Assembly: GCA_000337115.1 (NCBI GenBank)
Contig: AOIR01000048.1
Span: forward strand, 137,781-201,780
Reading direction: 5' to 3'
From: Natrinema thermotolerans DSM 11552
GTDB lineage: Archaea > Halobacteriota > Halobacteria > Halobacteriales > Natrialbaceae
DNA length: 64,000 nucleotides
Below the pieces are notes generated by a model. It was given only the letters and a program-made list of their open reading frames with translations, did no database searches and was not told the DNA's origin. Position 1 is the stretch's first letter. Each line of letters starts with the position of its first letter. The position numbers and the translations under genes are program-made. Below are positions 59,831-64,000 of this stretch, piece after piece.

Positions 59831-60316
59831 TCAGGCCGACGCGTCGAACTCGTCGGCGGCGGTCTCGACGTCCTCGGCGACCGCTTCGACGTTCTCCTCG
59901 ACCTGCTCGTGGGCCTCGAGGGCGGCGTCGAACGACGAGTCGACGACTTCGGAGTAGTTCGCGGCGAACTCCTCGTAGGCGAGTTCGGACTCCTCGAGGG
60001 CCTCGAGGACGGCCTCGAGCGACTGCGACTGGGCCTCGGTCGCGGAATCGAAGCTCTCGTCGACGAGATCGCGGAGGTCGTCGAACTCGGCGGCCTCTTC
60101 GGGCATCGACGCTTCGAGGGCGTCGAAATAGGCGTGGATCGCGCCCTTGGTCAGTTCGGCGTTGGACTCGGCCAGCGATCCCGACGTCTCGACGACGTCG
60201 GCGACGGCGCTGATCGAGGTCTGCTGGGCCTCGAGGGCCTCGTGGGCGAACGACTGGCTTTGTTCGAGTGCGGTGCGCTGTGCGTCGAAGACTGCGGTGA
60301 ATGGGTTCTGAGTCAT
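59831..60316 (-). CDS. phaP: PHA granule-associated phasin PhaP
   Basis: 161-residue all-helical amphipathic protein. It begins MTQNPFTAVFDAQRTALEQS and is rich in Ala, Glu and Ser with no Cys, as in haloarchaeal phasins. It coats PHA granules. It lies between phaR and phaE, and its ATG overlaps the phaR stop by four bases. Confidence 0.88.
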   Translation of the reverse strand: MTQNPFTAVFDAQRTALEQSQSFAHEALEAQQTSISAVADVVETSGSLAESNAELTKGAIHAYFDALEASMPEEAAEFDDLRDLVDESFDSATEAQSQSLEAVLEALEESELAYEEFAANYSEVVDSSFDAALEAHEQVEENVEAVAEDVETAADEFDASA

Positions 60317-60633
60317 GATTGATCCTCTCGGTTGCGTTTGACGGGGACGACGATCGTCTGGACGATATCGCCCTCCTCGATGTCGAGGGCGTCCCGTTCG
60401 GGTTCGGGAATGCTGATCCGACCGCCGCTTTGGACGCGGGCCTTGAACGTCGCCGTACCCATGTTCATCGGGCCAAAGGCCGACGTATCCTCGAGCGGGT
60501 TCGCCGAACTGGCCTGGAGCAACTGTTTCATCATCTCCTGCTGGGACTGGGCAACCTGCTCGCCCGCTTCCTGCATCTGCTCGGTAAACATGGCAGGCGG
60601 GAACCAGGGCGATCGGTCGGAGTCGTCCGTCAT
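60313..60633 (-). CDS. phaR: AbrB-type PHA regulator PhaR
   Basis: 106-residue protein, first gene of phaRPEC. The C-terminal half is a SpoVT/AbrB DNA-binding domain (ARVQSGGRISIPEPERDALD then IEEGDIVQTIVVPVKRN). The N-terminal half is helical with MQEAGEQVAQSQQEMMKQLL and may bind granules. PhaR of Haloferax mediterranei is a repressor and granule protein that controls phaRP. The ATG at 60633 follows a TATA element (GTCTTATGC) by about 27 nt; a palindrome just beyond is a likely operator. Confidence 0.88.
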   Translation of the reverse strand: MTDDSDRSPWFPPAMFTEQMQEAGEQVAQSQQEMMKQLLQASSANPLEDTSAFGPMNMGTATFKARVQSGGRISIPEPERDALDIEEGDIVQTIVVPVKRNREDQS

Positions 60634-60946
60634 CAACAGTCTCTTGGATCGCGGACAGCATAAGACTTTCCACTAGATACCATCTAGTACCAGCAGATGG
60701 TTTCAGGGGGTTCGAAGTGGGTCACTCCGGGCCATGTCGCCGACCCGTCCGGACGGTCCCCGTCTCGAGCGAGTCCCATCGGTGCCGACCGCTCGCCGAT
60801 CACGACCGTCATGGCGACGGGATGACCGGCGAATACGACCGAGTCGTAATCGAGTTTTACGGCGATTTGTGGCCAGTAACACGGGCTTGGATCGGCCGGA
60901 ATGCAGCCAAAGAAGTCATATACGTCCCTCGCTTAGCCGCTCGTAG
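60634..60946. other. Divergent region between phaR and phaJ
   Basis: About 310 bases. The phaR promoter and palindrome are at 60655-60688; a TATA element (GTCATATACG near 60914-60923) serves phaJ. A plus-strand ORF from 60822 reads across the phaJ promoter and is not supported. Confidence 0.55.
60655..60688. promoter_or_regulatory. phaR promoter with a perfect 17-base palindrome
   Basis: ACTAGAT-ACC-ATCTAGT at 60672-60688 is a perfect inverted repeat placed directly upstream of the BRE/TATA region (GGAAAGTCTTATGC on the minus strand). It is the best candidate operator for PhaR. Confidence 0.55.
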
Positions 60947-61585
60947 ATGTCACACGAGAACACTGGGGGTGAGAACTTCGCCGCCATGACCGACGCTTGG
61001 TCGGCGATGACGCGGGGGTTCCTCCGAACCGCGACCGCGGCCAACCGAGCGGCCGTCTCCGCGATGGTTCCCGCCGCCAACGGCGACCGCGATTCCGAGG
61101 GCGACAGGATCGTACCGCCGATCCCCTCCATCGAGTACTCCGACCTCGACTGGCAGTTCGATCGCACGGTCGATGACCCCGACGGCATCAGCGTCGGCGA
61201 CACCGTCACCTTCGAGAAGGCGCTGACCGACGAGGACGTCCGGGCCTTCGCCGCGGTCAGCGGCGACACGAACAGACTCCACCTCGACGAGGACTTCGCC
61301 GAAGAGACCCGCTTCGGCGAACGTATCGTCCACGGGACGCTCGTCTCCGGACTCATCAGTGCCGCCCTCGCTCGCCTCCCAGGACTCACGATCTATCTCT
61401 CACAGGACCTCGAGTTCAGCGGCCCCGTCGGCATCGGCGACCGCGTCGCCGCCCGCGTCGAGATCGTCGAGGCCCTCGGCAACGACCAGTACCGCCTCGA
61501 GACGGTCGTCCGCAACGAGGACGACGACGCGACCGTAATCGACGGCGAGGCCGTCGTACTGATCGACGACCTGCCCGCGGAGTAA
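60947..61585 (+). CDS. phaJ: (R)-specific enoyl-CoA hydratase PhaJ (MaoC type)
   Basis: 212-residue hot-dog-fold hydratase that supplies (R)-3-hydroxyacyl-CoA from beta-oxidation intermediates. The MaoC domain starts near residue 80: DVRAFAAVSGDTNRLHLDED (catalytic Asp/His region) and RIVHGTLVSGLISAALA. The first 70 residues are an extra N-terminal segment with MTDAWSAMTRGFLRTATAAN that might target granules. It is divergent from phaRPEC. Confidence 0.9.
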   Translation: MSHENTGGENFAAMTDAWSAMTRGFLRTATAANRAAVSAMVPAANGDRDSEGDRIVPPIPSIEYSDLDWQFDRTVDDPDGISVGDTVTFEKALTDEDVRAFAAVSGDTNRLHLDEDFAEETRFGERIVHGTLVSGLISAALARLPGLTIYLSQDLEFSGPVGIGDRVAARVEIVEALGNDQYRLETVVRNEDDDATVIDGEAVVLIDDLPAE

Positions 61586-61668
61586 CCCCTTTTGTCCGGC
61601 GTCGAGCCCCGCTATCGTCCGCGACGAGTTGCAACGTTGCTAAGTGGCTGCTCGCGGAACGAGCGCAT

Positions 61669-63063
61669 ATGACGCTGTTCGGAACCGCGGGGATTCGCGG
61701 TCCCGTCGATGAGGTAACGCCGTCGCTCGCGCTCGCCGTCGGCCAAGCCGCCGGCGAACCCGGGGCGACGTTCGTCGTCGGCCGCGACGGGCGAGAGACC
61801 GGCCCGGCGCTCGCGGCGGCGATGGAAGCCGGCCTCGAGAGCGCCGGGGCCGACGTCCGCCGTGTTGGACAGGTGCCGACGCCTGCACTGGCCTACGCCT
61901 CGCGCGGCCGACGGGGCGTGATGCTCACCGCCAGCCACAACCCGCCAGCGGACAACGGCATCAAGCTCTTCGCCGACGGCGTCGAGTACGACAGCGACGC
62001 CGAACGGGCCGTCGACGAGGCCGTCGCGGCCGACGATGGCCTCGCCCGCTGGGACGAGTGGGGCGACGGCGAACGCCTCGCCGTTCTCTCCGAGTACCGC
62101 GACGCGGTCACCGGCTACGTCCGGGAGCGGTTCGCCGATGCCGGTCCCGATGGCGACGCCGCGACTCCGCCGGACCCGCTCGAGGGACTGCGCATCGCCG
62201 TCGACTGCGGGAACGGCGTCGGCGCGCTCGCGACCCCACAGGTCCTCGAGCGACTCGGCGCGACGGTCGTCGCGGTCAACGCCTCCGTCGACGGCCACTT
62301 TCCCGGCCGGGGGAGCAAACCGACTCCGGAGACGCTCGCGGAGTTCTCGGCGTTCGTCGCGGACGGCGAGTTCGACCTCGGACTCGCTCACGACGGCGAC
62401 GCCGACCGGCTAGTCGTCCTCGACCCCGACGGCGAGGTGATCCACGAGGACACGGTCCTCGCAGTGGTTGCGGCACGCTACACGGCCGACAGCGACGCTG
62501 ACGATCCCATCGTCGTCACCACGCCCAACGCCTCCGCCCGCATCGACGAGCGGGTCCGCGCGGCCGGGGGCCGAGTCGAACGCGTCCGGTTGGGCGCGCT
62601 CCACGAGGGGATCGCGAGGGAGCGCGAGCGCGGCTCGGACGACACCGAAATCGCCTTCGCCGCCGAGCCCTGGAAGCACATCCACACCGCCTTCGGCGGC
62701 TGGATCGATGGCGTCGCAAGCGCGGCGGTCGTCGCCGCGCTCGTCGCCGCGGCCGGCGACACCGACCGGCTCCGGAAGCCGGTCACCGAACGCCCCTACC
62801 GAAAGGTCAGTCTCGACTGTCCCGACACGGCCAAAAGCGACGCCATGTCTGCCCTCGAGAGCGACCTGCCCGACGCGTTCCCCGAGGCCGCCGTCGACAC
62901 CGACTACGGCGTCCGCCTCGAGTTCGACGACGCCTCGTGGCTGCTGGTTCGCCCGAGCGGCACCGAACCCTACGTGCGCCTCTACGCGGAGAGCGAGTCG
63001 GTCGACGATCTCGTCGACGAGGCCAGCGGAGTCATTGAAGCGGCAATCGAGGACGTCCGGTAG
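61669..63063 (+). CDS. glmM: Phosphohexomutase of the GlmM type
   Basis: 464-residue alpha-D-phosphohexomutase. The start LFGTAGIRGPVDEVTPSLAL is typical; the catalytic phosphoserine is in LTASHNPPADNG, the metal loop is DGDADR, and the C-terminal domain has RPSGTEPYVRLYAE. Archaeal GlmM makes glucosamine 1-phosphate for UDP-sugars; phosphoglucomutase or phosphomannomutase activity is an alternative. A weak element TGCTAAGTGG lies 28 nt before the ATG at 61669. Confidence 0.87.
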   Translation: MTLFGTAGIRGPVDEVTPSLALAVGQAAGEPGATFVVGRDGRETGPALAAAMEAGLESAGADVRRVGQVPTPALAYASRGRRGVMLTASHNPPADNGIKLFADGVEYDSDAERAVDEAVAADDGLARWDEWGDGERLAVLSEYRDAVTGYVRERFADAGPDGDAATPPDPLEGLRIAVDCGNGVGALATPQVLERLGATVVAVNASVDGHFPGRGSKPTPETLAEFSAFVADGEFDLGLAHDGDADRLVVLDPDGEVIHEDTVLAVVAARYTADSDADDPIVVTTPNASARIDERVRAAGGRVERVRLGALHEGIARERERGSDDTEIAFAAEPWKHIHTAFGGWIDGVASAAVVAALVAAAGDTDRLRKPVTERPYRKVSLDCPDTAKSDAMSALESDLPDAFPEAAVDTDYGVRLEFDDASWLLVRPSGTEPYVRLYAESESVDDLVDEASGVIEAAIEDVR

Positions 63064-63126
63064 CGGTCGTCGACGACCGGCGTCGGAGCCGACATCCTTT
63101 GGTCCCCGCCGGTCGAATCGGTCTCC

Positions 63127-63516
63127 ATGAATGACTTGATCGCGGCCGCCCGCGACGCACAGGACCGGGCCCACGTCCCCTACTCCGAGTACCGCGTCGG
63201 TGCCGCCCTCGAGACGGCAGACGGCGAGGTCTTTACCGGCTGTAACCTCGAGAACGCCAACTACAGCAACAGCCTCCACGCCGAGGAGGTCGCGGTCGCC
63301 GAGGCGGTCAAGAACGGCCACCGCGAGTTCTCGCGGCTCGCGGTCAGTTCCGATCGGCGCGACGGCGTCACGCCCTGTGGAATGTGTCGCCAGACGCTGG
63401 CGGAGTTCTGCGACGACGACCTCGCCGTGATCTGTGACGAGGGCGGCGACGACGTGACCGAGTACACGCTGGGCGAACTGCTGCCGAACACGATCAGCGA
63501 AGAGACGCTCGAGTGA
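63127..63516 (+). CDS. cdd: Cytidine deaminase
   Basis: 129-residue zinc enzyme that converts cytidine to uridine. CNLENANYSNSLHAEEVAVA contains the active-site HAE, and PCGMCRQTLAEF the two Cys that bind zinc. The size matches the homotetrameric form. It follows glmM after about 60 bases with its own start. Confidence 0.93.
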   Translation: MNDLIAAARDAQDRAHVPYSEYRVGAALETADGEVFTGCNLENANYSNSLHAEEVAVAEAVKNGHREFSRLAVSSDRRDGVTPCGMCRQTLAEFCDDDLAVICDEGGDDVTEYTLGELLPNTISEETLE

Positions 63517-63594
63517 CGGGACAGACCACTGCCGCCGAACCCATTGTCGCGGCGCAGCGGCCGGTCGATCGATGCCGGCACTGAGACGGCCTCG

Positions 63595-64000
63595 TCAATG
63601 CTCGAGGTACTCCCGGAGGATCGTCCGGTGACACCGCTTTTTTTCGGTGTTTTCGTAACAGACCAGCGCCAGCGACTCGCCCGCTGCCAACCGCTCGGAG
63701 AGCGTTTCGATCTCCGCCCGCGCGCTGTCGTCGCTCTCGAGATGGTCCCGGTAGGCCTCGCCGAACCCGACCTGATCCCACGCGGCGTTGTGGGCACCCT
63801 CCTCGCAAAGCCCCTGTATCTTCATGTCCTCCTCGGCGTCGCGCATCGACTCGAGGAGCGGTTCCGGGGGCCCGAGTTCGGGCAGGTTCTCGTCGACGGC
63901 CGCGTGGAACCACGAGGTCGGCCGGCGGACGACGCCGACCCGGGTCGCGTCGGCCGGCAGCTCCGCCAGGTCGTGCTGGATCGCCGCGACATAGGTGTCC
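63595..64000 (-). CDS. DUF488 family protein, truncated by window edge
   Basis: C-terminal 134 residues of a gene whose start lies beyond base 64000. The reading frame is open to the window end (DTYVAAIQHDLAELPAD and on). The DUF488 signature is near the end: SLALVCYENTEKKRCHRTIL, preceded by GFGEAYRDHLES. The Cys/His in this motif are conserved, but the activity is not known. It is convergent with cdd. Confidence 0.8.
   Translation of the reverse strand, partial: DTYVAAIQHDLAELPADATRVGVVRRPTSWFHAAVDENLPELGPPEPLLESMRDAEEDMKIQGLCEEGAHNAAWDQVGFGEAYRDHLESDDSARAEIETLSERLAAGESLALVCYENTEKKRCHRTILREYLEH

Noticed and set aside
60822-60989. Plus-strand ORF between phaR and phaJ
   Set aside because: It overlaps the phaJ TATA element and start, so it cannot be a separate gene under the promoter geometry seen.

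Overview
The window is a 64 kb stretch of haloarchaeal chromosome. Three things show this. The GC content is high and the predicted proteins are rich in Asp and Glu. Many genes have an AT-rich TATA element 26-30 nt before the start codon, the usual arrangement for leaderless haloarchaeal transcripts. The gene content is archaeal: TFB, RadB, two Cdc48-type ATPases, a GHMP-type shikimate kinase, a PGF-CTERM S-layer-type glycoprotein, haloarchaeal class III PHA genes and several small haloarchaeal zinc-finger proteins. A Natrinema/Haloterrigena-like member of the Natrialbales is my best guess; that is inference, not a database result.

Layout. 1-4,600: an interspersed palindromic repeat, then an electron-transfer-flavoprotein operon (etfB-etfA-fixCX). 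4,800-12,000: a bactofilin-like protein, small conserved proteins, a DUF420 membrane protein, tRNA-Leu(GAG), a VTT-family membrane protein and a class II ribonucleotide reductase. 12,000-16,400: the trpDFEG operon and tRNA-Val(GAC), followed by degenerate copies of the tRNA 3' end. 16,600-21,600: a Tat lipoprotein, an AEC transporter, an acidic disordered protein, a YihY-type membrane protein, a CAP-domain protein and a one-domain lycopene cyclase homologue. 21,700-24,600: a CBS-domain protein with an HPF/RaiA-like C-terminus, then RadB divergent from an RNase H/RuvC-like protein. 24,680-28,700: an accessory-looking cluster of three secreted Gln/Asn-repeat proteins. 28,900-39,900: LarC, CdcH, a second copy of the palindromic repeat, a HerA-like ATPase, a three-gene membrane operon with TrkA_C-like domains, a second Cdc48-type ATPase and an HTH regulator. 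39,980-43,140: an R2lox-like oxidase, small conserved proteins, archaeal shikimate kinase and chorismate mutase. 43,640-46,080: an S-layer-type glycoprotein. 46,500-56,800: glutaredoxin-thioredoxin reductase fusion, TFB, an Ogg-type glycosylase, acylphosphatase, Nnr, MoaC and a nitronate monooxygenase-like enzyme. 56,800-61,600: a complete PHA locus (phaB, phaC, phaE, phaP, phaR, and divergent phaJ). 61,600-64,000: GlmM-type phosphohexomutase, cytidine deaminase and a DUF488 protein cut by the window edge.

Genes that work together. The ETF operon feeds electrons from acyl-CoA or related dehydrogenases through an ETF:quinone-oxidoreductase-like protein. trpDFEG, aroK and chorismate mutase belong to aromatic amino-acid synthesis. 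The pha genes form one carbon-storage unit: precursor supply by PhaB and PhaJ, polymerisation by PhaEC, granule coat by PhaP, and control by PhaR.

The strongest candidate for an undescribed system is the secreted cluster at 24.7-28.7 kb. Its large protein has five imperfect repeats of about 55-60 residues in which Gln and Asn alternate with small residues, a curlin-like pattern. Two smaller paralogous proteins beside it share Gln/Asn modules, and each is preceded by a leader of about 150 nt that can close a long-range stem just before the start codon. I propose a haloarchaeal surface fibre (functional-amyloid-like) system; this is a hypothesis from sequence pattern only.
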